DNA of 64,000 nt from Cladopsammia gracilis (lineage: Eukaryota > Cnidaria > Anthozoa > Scleractinia > Dendrophylliidae): positions 779,001 to 843,000 of the forward strand of contig JAJGOT010000201.1 of the NCBI GenBank assembly GCA_022457155.1, read 5' to 3'. The notes under the pieces are model-generated. The model was not told the origin of the DNA, searched no databases, and worked only from the letters and a program-made list of their open reading frames with translations. Every line of letters begins with the position of its first letter. Positions within the stretch are counted from its first letter, which is position 1. Shown here in pieces: positions 23,497-36,053 of this stretch. The position numbers were made by a program, and so were the translations under genes.

Positions 23497-23802
23497 TTTA
23501 GTTTCTATGTGTAAGCTTCAAGATCACAAAGTAAAGTTAAGTCACTTGCTTTTCAGCCTCTTAACTTGATCTTGACTCTAAGTGCAAAATAAATAAAACG
23601 GCCGCTATTAGTATGACGTTCTGAACTGACTAACTTGTTACTCGTGGCGTAGCCGACGAGTTGTATTCGCCCCCCGAATTTTCCCTTTTTGTGCGTGTGA
23701 CATTAGTATCACTCGTCTGATTGGTTGACGGCAACCTCGCGATCTCACTTTGGGTTTTTAGATAGTATACTATTACTCAAAGCTGCAATCATCGGATCGC
23801 AT
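23497..23802. other. Upstream region of the opsin gene
   Basis: Presumed promoter and 5' UTR of the minus-strand opsin. I could not identify a core promoter motif. Confidence 0.3.
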
Positions 23803-24560
23803 TAAAGGCCCTTCGGCACTTACCGTGATTCATTGCGGGCGTTCTAGAATTTCTGAGGCCACGAAAATCAGTTTTGTGTTGGTGAAGTTTGATTCCTAAA
23901 AAAATCCGTTTACATCGGGGAATCTATATCGTCTATTAACTTCAAGATCATTTCTTTCAGATATATAGTTCATATTCAAGGCATTGTATCTTGTTTTTGT
24001 ATGTTTTCTTTTATTTTCCATCGTTACTGATACGTTTTCTAAGCAACGCCGCCGAAGGCTCGAGGCCGGCTGTTAAGAAACGAGAACCTTCAGAAGGTTT
24101 GGCTTAGAAATTCGGTCGTCCGTGGAAAGGAAATAGGTATATTAGATTCCCTACTTGTTAGGATTTATCTTCGAATCTTTTCATTGTAATTTTTTAGTAC
24201 ATTCGTTTTCCAGATACTGTGAGTTGACATTTGAATCTTACCATCGATTACCGCGACCGTTCGACCGGAATGAATAATGCTCCCTGGAGATGTAAACAAT
24301 AGAAAATGCTCAAACTCCTCGGCTCGCCGGCGGAGTCGTTTTGCCAGCAACTATGTGAAATATTTCATGGAAGTTGAAGGAGGTTTTCCCCATCCCTAGC
24401 TGTCGAATTTTTTTCGATGCAAACTTCTGAAGCCAATAAAACGTCCCCCGCCAGCGGAGCTCACTAATTATTACCGATGCAAATCAGATACGTCGACAGA
24501 ACAGCCGGGGTTCGTTTTAAACGGCATCGACCTTAAACTTTCTGTAAAAATAGTGTACCA
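23803..24560 (-). mobile_element. Inverted partial copy of the repeat at 31015-31768
   Basis: The reverse complement of this stretch matches 31015-31768 throughout: ends GGCACTTACCGTGAT / TATCACGGTAAGTG, shared CCTTTCCGTGGA, ACTCCGTCGGCGAGCCGAG-like and AATTAGTGA.CTCCGCTGGC blocks. It is flanked by near-identical 20-mers CAATCATCG.ATCGCATTAA at 23790 and 24575, possibly a long target duplication. No protein coding is evident. Confidence 0.7.
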
Positions 24561-25336
24561 TTACGCACTGCATCAATCATCGCATCGCATTAAGGTTTGG
24601 AATGAAATCCGGCTCCAATCGTCTACAGTCCTCTGAACTTCACAAATCCAGACCATCATTGGTCTCTTAATCACCCAAAACTTACATCCAACCAAGGAGG
24701 CCATTGATGGTTTGCTGACGAGATCAGTAACAATCAGTACTCCGGAGGATAAAGAAGGACAATTCACACCCAATAGACAACATATGTCAGTCAACCTATT
24801 CCAGCCCGAATATCATTACAACTGCATTAACCATGCCAAAACGCACCACCAAACCTGGCTCCCAAACCTTACTCCCAAATATCATTCCCAAACCTCATTT
24901 TTTCAAAGTGCACAAAACACAAGCCTCGCTGTTGTCTCCAAGGCCACAATAATTACTTGCCATGCGCCCGACCAAGAACAACTTTACATTGTATAAACGT
25001 GAGCGACTTTGATAGTTTTCTTTTACTTTTCCAGCGAAATCACCACCTCACTAGCCCCAGTAGGGGTCTCCTTCCAGTCAGCCTAAATATGGGTTAGGGG
25101 GCTGTTGAGCCGATACCAGCTGTCATTCGTCAAAGGACGGATCAAATTCCCAACCCAATGCCAGGGAGACGTAAAATGGAAGACCCCGGGGCCAGCAAGG
25201 GGGTGACAGCTGTGACCCAGAATAAATAGGGGAGTTTGAATTTAGATAGTCCGTTTTCGCAACTGTCCAGTCACTCCCAGCAGCCTAGGGGTAAGTCAAG
25301 GGGAAGAAAATCCATGTAAACAAAAAATAGTACGCT
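24561..25336. other. Non-coding stretch
   Basis: No supported gene. The stretch at 24600-25000 is CA-rich and unusually stop-poor on both strands, but I recognise no domain. Confidence 0.35.
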
Positions 25337-25965
25337 CAGTAGTGATCAACTGACGGTCCCTTGCCGACAGAGTCATTTCACTATGAACAAATGTCAGCAC
25401 GACAATAACTTGAAGCTCAAGAACATGATAATCATTGAAAAAATACTTAATAGTGATAAATTGACGGTCCCTTGCCGACACAATCATTTCACTAAAAGAC
25501 AAGTGTCAACGTGACAATAACTTGAAGCTCAACACGATAATCATTGAAAAAACACTCATTAGTAAGTAATCAACTGATGGTCCCTTGCCGACAGAATCAT
25601 TTCACTAAGAGACAAATCTCCACGTGAGAATATCCCTGAACTGAACACAAAGATCATTGAAAACAACCGTCCCATTTATAGTAATCAATTGACGGTCACT
25701 CGCCGACAGAATCATTTCACTAAGAGACAAATCTCAAGGTGAGAATAAACTCCAAGCTCAATACAAGAATCATTGAAAACACTCATCAGTGATCAACTGC
25801 CGTTCCTTTGCCGACAGAACCATGTCACCAAGAGACGAATCTCCACGTGAGAATATAACTCTGAGCTCAGCACAAAAATCATTGAAAAAAACACTCATTA
25901 GTAATCAACTGACGGCCCCTCCCCGACAGAATCATTTCACCAAGAGACAACCCTAATACTGTATA
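25337..25965 (+). repeat. Tandem satellite, period about 112 bp, 5.6 copies
   Basis: Copies begin near 25337, 25449, 25559, 25674, 25788 and 25899. Each carries GATCAACTGACGGTCCCTTG-like and CCGACAGAATCATTTCACTA blocks, then AAGCTCAACAC and ATCATTGAAAA. Copies differ by substitutions and small indels. No spacer/repeat contrast exists, so it is not CRISPR-like. Confidence 0.85.
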
Positions 25966-27775
25966 TGCTAATTTCCAGCAACTTCACGTGGTGACAACAT
26001 TTGACGCCGGGCGAAAAATACCTCACAATCGAGGGCAAAACATACGCACAAAACATTCGTGGTCATCGTTCAAATATTAAGCCGAGTAACTTACTCCAAG
26101 GTACAACGGAACTCTCCCAAACCTCAAAAACTCTTGCTCAATAAGAGATAATTTGCGATCTTTGCTCCAATATTAAGCCCCAGCCGAGCAATTTATCCTA
26201 CAAGAAGCAAACAAAAAACTGGCGATATATCGCCCACATTTATATTAGAACAATATATTGGATGAAATGCAACAAACATTCATGGAGGTTGCTTGAATTT
26301 GTACGCCGGCGACAACAATGACAACAAACACTGAAGCGAAAGAGACGCCCACGTGTGCCAACAAAAATACACTCCAAGTTTGTAGTCTTTACCTGAGTCT
26401 CTAAACCGAATGAGCTCCAAAGGCTGATGTACATGTTACCATCCGCGATAAAGCTCAGCGCTAGTGTTCAGATAGCGAGAGACACTTTTTTGATGTTGAC
26501 GGCGCCGTTGCACTTGAAGAAATGACAATTTATTCATATTTTATTGGTCTCATGCTTTGCTTATAATTTATGCAGTGCGAATAGTGGCAAAATCTCTCCG
26601 TCTATTGACTTGAGAAGTTTGTCTTTCAGTTCGTCTCGCTAAAGACGGGCACAAAACGAATTATTAAATATTGGATGTTGTGTTCGCCGCTGATTGGCAA
26701 GTTTTGCGTTTTATATAACTTGCCATTTGCTTAGCGATCGGGGTTTCAAGTGGCGGCTACTGAGTGTAGTGAATTACTTTTTAGACAATTTGATGTTTTT
26801 CCGACAAAGCACTCAAAACACTCGAGAATCAATACTGCACGCCACGAGTTCAAGCTGTGTTCAGCTTCTTGTTTGTTATATACTTGGTGTTGACTTAACA
26901 GCGGTTTTCAATCATGCCAAATAGAATTTACCGTTAAACAAATTAAATGAGCGTTTTTCCACTAGAGGCGCATTATCAATGCATTAGAGCTATTATGTTG
27001 CGAACTTAGACAAGTATTGTTACTTGTTTAATTTAGTTACTGTTTAGTTATGCGTATTGTAGTTCGTCAAGTGTACAGAGGGGCACAAAACAGATATGAA
27101 TCTGAATGTGATCTAACGCGGAGAACATTTCTAAAAGTTGCTTTCAAAAAATTACTTAAATTACAAAATTATTGGTTAGAAGTCGTTTGCATTATTTCGT
27201 TCCATACAGAGTGTTGTTTGGCGTTTACGGATTTAAAAGACAAAACGACATAATATATCGTAATAATTCAAAGTTCCATTATACATATGAAAGTGTTTTA
27301 AAAACATACAACAGTGAATACATTTGCATCTACGTGAGCGCCTCCTTTGTCGATTGGAACATCTAATACCATGGTGTTGTCTTTTACATGCAGGGGAATC
27401 GCAATATTGTGTTTTGATAAATTTCGCAACAGGACTTTTTCCTCAGTTTTCGAAAAAGAAAAACACAACTTAGCCCTCCTGCCAGCAAAAATGAAGTGTG
27501 CCACATAAGATGCACGAAGAAATAGCATGCATCAATCATTTATTGAGATCTGGCGGTCCAAATAACGCAAAACGTTTATTAGTGACTTTTAAATTTGGCC
27601 ACTTTTTATGCCTTGGTTTGATAAGGTTTGCTTAATACATCTTCAGGAAATACGGTGCCAGAATCTGTTTCTGGAAACTTTGAATAATTTGAAGTAAAGA
27701 TTGGACACGCATTTATCAAGTATTTAAGTATATTTTTGGCGACCTTTTATCCGTTCCAGATGCAAAGCCAAACAT
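25966..27775. other. Non-coding stretch
   Basis: I see no gene or organised repeat. Short open frames show no recognisable domain. Confidence 0.35.
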
Positions 27776-28282
27776 AGTAGAACCCCGCTAACTCGAACTG
27801 TGAAGGGAAACGAAAATCAGTTCGAGTTAGCGGGGGTTCGGGGTCGGAGAAAAATTTATTTATTTTTGTTAATTATTAATAATAGTGACGATATATAGCG
27901 TGAACATAGTTTTGTTATCTACTTCTGTGATAAAAATCGCTCAATTTGCGTTTGGTAACAAGAAATTCTAAAGATTATGACTTCGAGCTAAGTGTAACTT
28001 TAACATTTGGGTTCACGTTTTGACAATATAAACGAAGTTTGCAGTGTATTACTACAGACCAACTAAATACAAAACAACATTAAAGAAGTAACCATGTCTG
28101 TTTTCCTATTTTCCCTGCCGTGTGGACGTGATCAGTCCGAACTTACAATCAGATGACAAGCAGCTTATTTTCTTGATACATGTATTTTGAGATGTCATAA
28201 CTGTCATAACAACAGAGTTCGAGTTATCGGGGTAAATTTGGGCCAAGGGAAACAAAAAATAGTTCGAGTTAGCGGAGAATAA
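27776..28282. mobile_element. Pogo/Tigger-like non-autonomous element
   Basis: The left end AGAACCCCGCTAACTCGAAC and right end GTTCGAGTTAGCGGAG are inverted repeats, each with an inner second copy of TTCGAGTTA(G/T)CGGGG. This layout is common for mariner/pogo-derived elements. No transposase. Confidence 0.55.
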
Positions 28283-28483
28283 GTGATCTTTCGTGTTTAA
28301 AGTCCAGGCACAAGCTCTCAAATTGTGTTCCAAACGTTCGACTCTGAAGAAAATACGTATTTTTATCATTAATTTTTACAGGACGAAAGTTGTTTACCAC
28401 GGTGTCCCAGTTAAAAAGCACTTGCATGCCGGAGTTTATATGTAAATTCTATACACTTTTGATCCCAAAGTTAAGCACCGAAT

Positions 28484-29635
28484 TTGTGTTTTAGCGGAGC
28501 TCTTGCCTGGCCGAAGGCCAGGCTGCGCAGCCCCATACTCATAGAACCAGAGAACCATAGAACCCATGACCGTCATTTTTCATGGTCATGTTTCGCGGGC
28601 GCGTTGTCACACCGCCGACGCCGCCGCCGGCGCCGTCGCTTAGGGCTAACTCGCGGGCGCGTAGACCGTCGCAAAACATGCGCGTATGACGCCACACCGG
28701 GATCTTTGCAATTTTCACGTCACCTGGGAAAACACTGCTGTGTTTTAGCGGAGAAAACCGTTTAAATTAAAGTCGTTATTTTCCTCCTACTCAAGACAGG
28801 GATACTAATTATGGGATACTTAGAAGCCGCCATAGTGGAAATAGAAGAGCTTTCAGAGATAAAATCTTGCTTCGAGGATGGGAGCAATGCGGGAAGATGT
28901 TTGTCACTTCGGGTTTCAGAACTGAAGAAGCGGAGATTTAAACAATTTCCAAGCAGTGGATGGACTTAAAGGTAAAACAAAATACATTTTTCGATGGGAA
29001 TTTATGTTGATATCAATCTGTGATTGACTTTTTTGTGTTCTCGCTAGTTTTCGGGAGAATTGTTTATAACACTCGCTCAATTAAATTCAGTTGTTTTGAT
29101 TTCATCGGAGACATCTCGGCCTCTTAATGGTTCGCGTTTTGCTTTTAAACATAAACTTATGGAGATTTGAATAAAATTTTTCGAAAGAAGATTGTGTTGT
29201 CCATTTTTATGTGTTTGTTCATTCATTACATAGGTTGAAAAGCGATTGTATGTAAACAAAACAAAACAAGACTTGGATACTTCACACGCGTGGTCTTATG
29301 CAAATATGTTTGTGTATTTTTTGCAATTTTGATTTCCAAATCAGTTTCTCGGACAATTTTTATAAGCAGCAGGTGTATTTTATTTGGAAATTAGTCGTAC
29401 TAATTATTCTAGACGGAGAAAAAGTTGTTTTTGTGAACTTTTGTACGGTCTAAATGTACTGTGCAAACGGTCGCGTAAGTCTGTTTTTGAGAATTGCTAA
29501 AATTAAAAGATAGGCCCGGTCGTCAATTTTATTCTTCTGCTTCCGACCTTTCACCTCAGTTAAGTTTATCATCGGCTTTCTGTTCAAAGAGCGACGCTGT
29601 TAGGCTCAGGCTATCTATATATTATCTTAAAAGTT
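28484..29635 (+). mobile_element. Dispersed repeat R1, copy A (full length)
   Basis: It begins TTAGCGGAGCTC, passes through a very GC-rich block (GCGGGCGCG, GCCGCCGCCGGCGCC) and AAAACATGCGCGTATGACG, then an exon-like stretch ending GACTTAAAG at GTAAAAC. It ends GCTATCTATATATTA. Copies B (30295) and C (39761) share the same order. No long frame is present. Nature unknown; it looks like a promoter and first-exon module spread as a repeat. Confidence 0.7.
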
Positions 29636-30294
29636 CCCTACAAAGTTTAATATTAGTCTTATTCAAGCGTTCCATTTGAATTACACCCGGAAAACCCAAA
29701 ATCTGTTATTGTTTCTTTTCTGACTTTATTTCTTTACACAAAATAAATACCTAACGGTAATGCCCTCAGGCTGATTTCGAAACCTCTGACACAGATGTTC
29801 TCGACACGGACCTCCCAGCCGCAAATAAAATAAGCCATGATAAGCTTATCATGTAACAAGCTTATATATGCGTTTCTTAAGTGATACGCTAAACATACGT
29901 GTTGCCGCTATGAATTTTTCCATGATTTTATTTCAGTAAAGCGTTTCGTATTCACTTGTTCACTCACAGGAGCCGGCTTTGATTTTCAAAGGAAAGGAAC
30001 ATTTATGACAGATAATGAAAAATGAACATCTATTTCCCTAAGTACTTGGTTATATTTTCTCGCCATGTTGTTGAATCATCATTATCATCTGTTCGAGCGC
30101 GCTCGGATGCTTTAAACAAAATTTTTCTAGCCTTTCCGCTAATCCATAGCAATAGATTGAGATTACTTGAGATTTTGTTTCTAGATGCTTTAGTGTCAGT
30201 CATTCAAATATTACATGCATTGTCAAAAATTGAAATTCTAAGGAACTAAACTTTGATGGATTTAAAGATTAATATATGTATAAGTGTGAAATAT
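29636..30294. other. Non-coding gap between R1 copies
   Basis: I see no gene. It includes an AAGCTTATCATGATAAGCTT-like palindromic region at 29835-29865. Confidence 0.35.
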
Positions 30295-32385
30295 TAGCGA
30301 AGCTCTCGCAGGCCGAAGGCCCGCTGGGAAGCACCATACTCATAGAACCTGTGTCCGTCATTTTTCATGGCCGTGGCTAGTGGAATGTTTCGCGGGCGCG
30401 TCGGTCCGTGCGCGCGCCCGCGCCCGCGCCGTTGGGAAGGGCTAGCTCGCGGGCGCGTATGATGTCGCAAAACATGCGCGTATGACGTCACACAACATCC
30501 GGGATCTTAGCAGTTATGAAACCAAAGCGAGGCTTTGTTTTTCGCTGGGCTACACGGCCGAATGTCACGTAAGCTCGGTAAACACTTCGATGTTTTGCTG
30601 TGTTTAGGAGAGAAAACCATTTCGAATTACAGTCGTTATCTCCCTGCATTTTTTTGCGGTTTGCTACTCAATTAAAGGCCCATCGTCACTTATCGTGATG
30701 CAACGCGCATTGTTTATTTTGATTTGGACCCAGATAAATGCGATCTCGCGCGAAGTGAAATTTTGGTCTCTTAACTCCAGGAAGAAATGAACACTGAGTT
30801 TGAAATTTCGTTCGACATTGATTTTAAATTTTATTAGTCCCAAGAAGCGGTCCTGTTAGATATCAAAAGCCCGTATAACATGTCTCGCATTTTGTCTGGG
30901 GCAGCTCAACCCACCTTAGTGTCCAGTCCAGTCGCCGAGGTAGTTTCCTCCGCTTCGAAAGTTCGCATCGAAAACATTTTCACGTCGAAGGATGCGGAAA
31001 TCCTCCTGCTATTTTTACCGAAAGTTAAAGGTCGATGCCTTCAGCGAGCCGAGAAGTGTTTGTTCTTTGTGGGCTGTTGTGTCAGTGTATCTGATTTCCA
31101 TCGGGCATAATTAGTGAACTCCGCTGGCGGAGGACGTTTTCTCGGCTTCAGAAGTTTGCATAAAAAAAATTCGACGACTAGGGACGGCGAAAACCTCCTT
31201 CAACTTCCATGGAATGTTTCACATAGATGCTGGCAAAAACGACTCCGTCGGCGAGCCGAGAAGTTTTGAGCTTTTTCTGTTGTTTACATTTCCAGGGAAC
31301 ATTTAATATTTGCTACGATCGACCGGTCATGCATCAACGGTAATAATATTCAAATGTCAACTGACAGTGTCTGTATGTGGAAAACGAATGTTTTAAAAAA
31401 TTTACAATGAAAAGATTCGAAGATAAATCTTGACTAGGAGGCAATCTAATATACCTATTTCCTTTCCGTGGATGACCGAACATTCTGAAGGTTCTCGTTT
31501 CTTGACAGACACCTCGTGCCTTCGGTGGCGTTGCTTATAGAAAACTACCAGTAACGATGGAAAATAAAAGACAACATACAAAAACAAGATGCAATGCCTT
31601 GAATATGAATTAAATATTTGAACGAAATCATCTTGAAGTTAATAGACGATACAGATTCCCCTATGTAAACGGATTATTTTAGGAATCAAACTTCCTCACC
31701 ACAAAACTGATTTTCGTGGCTCCAGAATTTCTAGAACGCCCGCAATGTATCACGGTAAGTGAGCCAATATGGTGGAAAAAGAAGAGCTTTAATTGTTTAT
31801 AAAACGTGCTCAAATTCAGTCGTTTCATGATTTCTTTCATCGAAGACAACTCGGCGTCGATGCACTATAAATGCATGGTTCGCGTTTTGCTTTTAAACAT
31901 AAACTTATGGAGATTTGAATAAAATTTTTCGGAGATTGTGTTGTCCATTTTTATGTGTTTGTTCATTCATTACGTAAGTTGAAAAGCGATTTTACGTAAA
32001 CAAAACGAGACATGGATTTTATAGTTCTAAATTCACTCACGTGGCCTTACGCAAATATGTTTGTGTATTTTTTTGCAGTTTTGATTTCCAAATCAGTTTC
32101 TCAGGAAATTTTTGATAAGCAACAGGTGTATGTATTTTATTCGGAAAGTAGTCGTACTAGTTATTCTTGACGGAGAAAAAAAGTTGTTTTTGTGAACTTT
32201 TGTACGATGTAAGTGTACTGTGCAGACGGTTGGGTAATTGTTTTCGAGAATTGCTAAAATTGAAAAATAACCCAGTCGTCAATCTTAATTCTTGTGCTTC
32301 CGACCTTTCACTCAGGTAAGTTTATCATCGGCTTTCTGTTCAGATAGCGACGCTGTTAAGCTCAGCCTATCTATATATATTTAAG
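30295..32385 (+). mobile_element. Repeat R1, copy B, split by a nested element
   Basis: R1 sequence covers 30295-30675 and 31769-32385 (ending GCCTATCTATATATAT). The middle is the nested element at 30676-31768. Part of R1 next to the insertion is missing compared with copies A and C. Confidence 0.65.
30676..31768. mobile_element. Nested 1.1 kb element inside R1 copy B
   Basis: The ends are GGCCCATCGTCACTTATCGTGATGC-like and an imperfect inverted CACGGTAAGTGAGCC, forming diverged terminal inverted repeats. A 76-codon open frame at 30880-31110 (+) begins MSRILSGAAQPT but has no known domain. The right two-thirds recur inverted at 23803-24560. Confidence 0.6.
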
Positions 32386-33000
32386 GTCTCGTTTAATGAT
32401 TTGTTTTGTATATAGTAGGAGATTTGGTAGCTGTACTTTTTTCTTTGCAGCATAGGCAGTCCACAATATATAAAATAATACAAACCGTTCAAAAGGTGTT
32501 TTGATTCAAAACATCGCGCAGTAGAGAGATCGGTAGACAATTTGGAATGGTGACTATTTAGCAGGTCAGCTTTATATTTCACACCAAAAAATAGGCAATT
32601 TACGACTCGCGGCAATACCCTTTACCTTCTTTCTCTCTTGGTGAATTTTGTTGCTCCTTAAGTTAGCTTTTGTAAGTTTTTTTTCCTGATTTTAAATAAA
32701 GAACGGCCACTAAGTGATTAGAAGTACCTTGGTCAGCTGCCGGAGAAGAACGTGTAAATCGCAAGAAATAAAAACATTTAAAGACACCCAATATTCCTAC
32801 AAAATATGTTATTCTTTGTTATCCGCTGAATAAGAAACAAAGCTTTTACCTGGAGCGCCTTCTGCACTTACTTCAACAAAGATTTCACCTTCGTGCGCTG
32901 CTTGTCCGTGAAAACTCACGAGGCTCTTCAAAAATGACCTGCCAAGATGAATAAGCCCCGTGCAGCGACGGATGTATTTTTTCTTCTTCTATATTCTAGA
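32386..33000. other. Non-coding stretch
   Basis: No gene or clear repeat seen. Confidence 0.35.
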
Positions 33001-33238
33001 GTTTATGCAATTTATTTTTTAAAGAACAGCTTAACTTAAATCATTTTCATATTTAGCTTGATTTAATTGTTTTTGTATGTATTTTTATATGATTTTACAT
33101 ATATATAGATATAATAGCTTTTAGATATTTGTATTTTTGTAATTTTTTTTCATTAATTCGAGAGCCACAAGTTTATTTAGCTTTTACCTATTTAGTGTTA
33201 CCCTCACTAAATAAAGTGTTTACTTACTTACTTACTTC
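33001..33238 (+). mobile_element. LINE 3' end with (CTTA)n tail
   Basis: An AT-rich 3' UTR-like tract ends CTCACTAAATAAAGTG then TTTACTTACTTACTTAC, the layout of a non-LTR 3' terminus with poly(A) signal and simple tail. Confidence 0.5.
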
Positions 33239-34224
33239 TTCTTCTTGATAAAAAGAATATGCTCCTGCCAATATTCTTTTAAACAAGAGGAAGAAAAATA
33301 GAAGAAGAAAATGAAAGGAATAATCTCTGTAAATGTACATACGGCTTAGATCAAAAGGAAAGCACGCCAAAAATATTTAATGTTAATGGCTATACCATCA
33401 ATTATTTCTGTTACTTTTTAAGTGATTTCAAATAACGAGTTATCTGGCACTAAGATTACTCAGTATATATTTTTAGCTGGCATTTAAGTAAAGAAGGGAA
33501 CAAACAGCGGAACAATTTTAGGGCTTACCGGAAGATCAATTTCTTAGTATACGTATGAATAATTAAAAGCGCTGTGTTTTGTTTAGCTTGTCAATTCCAT
33601 TAAGTTATGAAGGCTTTCATATTTCCAATCCATACACTATTAGAACAGGATCTAAATTGCGAAAAGTGACATGCTGTACTGATAATTAAGAAAGCTCAAT
33701 TCAAATTAGGTGATGCACATGTGAGACCAGTTTTTTCAAAACAACACGTAACTTTTTTTTTTCAAAATGGATGGGAATTTTCATAAAACAAAACAGCAAA
33801 AACAAACAACAAAAACAGAATAAAAGCGGACCCGACAACAATTTATCCCGGATGCCTAATGCAGTCTCGCATTTCTTGAAGAAAGGTTTCTTTTAGTGCG
33901 TTATTTGGCGGCAATGGAGAAGAGGTTAAAAGAGGCGGAAAAGGTTTAGATTTGGGATGCGCGTCCTTTGATCTATACATTAAGGAAAAAGAAAAAGAGG
34001 ACGTTAAGATTGCATTTGAAAGACTGGACCAATACTGCCATAGCTTTCAATGTACATGTTTAGCTTCGTCTCTCGAGAAATCGATAATATCACGAAAGTC
34101 GTTCCGCTTATAAGTCCCCCCTCGCGCTTATAAGCTCCCCCTCGGTCATAGGTCCATCAGTTTGGTAACAAAACATCATTCCCGTTGTACAACTCCTATA
34201 TATAAGCACACCACAGTTGTTTAA
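33239..34224. other. Non-coding stretch
   Basis: No gene seen. A TTATAAG(T/C).CCCCCTCG motif repeats at about 34110-34145, and the 34150-34215 segment is one of two direct repeats bracketing the next element. Confidence 0.35.
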
Positions 34225-34940
34225 GGTTACAGTGTACCTTCAGATCGAAAATTTCTTGAAAATTTTTTTTGGCGTCAAAATAAAGTTTATAGATTGAACT
34301 TTCGTTCAAAAAAAATTATCGAAAAATAGTGAAAATTGACGGAGAAATGACGGTATAACTTTTATGGGCGGAGTTTGTTTATGAAGCGATATGTTTTTTT
34401 AAGCGCTGTTTTCTCAAAGTTAATTTTTCGCTTGTTGGGGACACTTTAAAGAGCTACAACTCAAAGGGAATTTGTTCGATTTTCCTTAAATTTGGACAGA
34501 AGCTAGGCTAACATATAATCAACAAACAGTTGTCGGCGAATTTTTTAATTCAGAAAACTTTTTCGTCAAGAGCCATTTCCGTGCGATCATTCCAATCTTT
34601 TTTTCCCTTTTTCGAAAACATTCTGTAACTTTTCACTGCAATTGAATATGGGAAATCGCCGACACGATTTTTTAGCGCTTCATGTCCGGAAACCCGAGAA
34701 CAAATCAAATTAGCAAAATACAATAATCGCTTTGAGTTATAGCGTTTTAAAGCTGATTCGGACGTTCGAATTTAGACGTCGTAAAAAATTCGACAATTCA
34801 TTTTATTACCAAATGGTTTCCATATTTAGATAGCCAGCTCTATAAGCTTTAATTTGATATCTGGGTTTAGGTATATTAAGTGTAATCTTAAGACGCTAGA
34901 GCTGTTATACTGGAGACACCCCCGAAGGTACACTGTAACC
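34225..34940. mobile_element. 716-bp MITE with TTAA duplication
   Basis: Perfect 17-bp termini GGTTACAGTGTACCTTC (inverted at 34924-34940), flanked by TTAA at 34221-34224 and 34941-34944. It lacks a coding frame. The flanks share a direct repeat (TCCTATATATAAGCAC.CCACAG at about 34193 and 34983), so the element landed between two host repeats. Confidence 0.8.
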
Positions 34941-34944
34941 TTAA

Positions 34945-35567
34945 CAGGAATTCTTTACAAAACGTTATTCCAGTTGTACCCCCTCCTATATATAAGCACG
35001 CCACAGCTCCATAACAGCAATTCTTTACAAAAAACGTCACTTAATTAACTAAGACAACGCTTCTTTATCACAATATTATTCAAGACTATTTCAGATTAGT
35101 AGCTGTTCGTATATCCTTGCGAGATATTTTTGTAAAGTTTGGCGACAACCGGTTGCTATGGTAACGAGATATGACGTCATAACTAACATGAGGTCAACCC
35201 ATTTGTAAATAAAAATGCGTGTTTTCACCTTTTTTAGGTGAAAAAAAAAAATAAAATGCTACCAAAAGCATCAAAATGCTTAATTGTATGTTATTTTGCA
35301 ACTCTAGCAAACAATATTTGCAATTTCCACATTTTTCCGATAAATTTAAAGTTTGGTGAAATCCAAGATGGCGGCCATCTTGGTGGCCATTTTGGATGAC
35401 GTTACGGACCCCCAGCAGCGCCACAACCCATAATATTTACCTTATCTTGTAGAGCACATCGCGGGCTATCTATTAGATGTAAAATATTTCCGAAATATTG
35501 CAACATCACAAAAACCCAAGGGGGTTGCAACAACCTTCCCCCTTGACCACGGTGGGGGTATAAGTTT
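34945..35567. other. Non-coding stretch
   Basis: No gene. It contains a palindrome-like CCAAGATGGCGGCCATCTTGG at 35362-35382, a sequence often found at foldback centres. Confidence 0.35.
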
Positions 35568-35629
35568 GCGTGTACGTCCGAACCCTGCGATACTGGTGCA
35601 GTGCTCTATCCATTGAGCTACCAAGCCAC
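35568..35629 (-). mobile_element. tRNA-like SINE head
   Basis: The minus strand reads GTGGCTTGGTAGCTCAATGG then AGAGCACTGCACC, with an A box (TAGCTCAATGG) and a weakened B box (GGTTCGGACGT, 35584-35574). The acceptor stem is not closed, so it is a tRNA-derived remnant, not a gene. Confidence 0.5.
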
Positions 35630-36053
35630 ATAGATAAATAGTCAATATTACATATTATTTGCATACCAGCCAAAAACCCTTACGAAGTGTAAAAATATTA
35701 CTGAAATTGTGCATAAAAACATCTGGACGCTCAGTTCTAAACTATGCAAAATTACTTCTAAAAACCATATTTACAGTTGAGCTAGAACATTTTTAGATCA
35801 AGAATGATTCCAATCTTTCAAAAATGGCACCAAACATGTAACATACAAATTGGACTGTACCTGAAAAATTAAAGAGGCAACATAGTCACTTCGAAAAGCC
35901 AAAAAAACATATTTGTATCACTAGAAACCGTAAAATAATGGTCCTGGTTTGTTATCAATTGCTCTTCAACCGCAAAGAAACAGTGTTGGTCGTCTTTGGG
36001 TGTGGAGGGAGTAATCGGCACCTGAATTGTACGACACGAAGTTCAATTACTAA

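Noticed and set aside
25337..25965. CRISPR-like array
   Set aside because: The whole 112-bp unit is repeated with no unique spacers, and the genome is eukaryotic.
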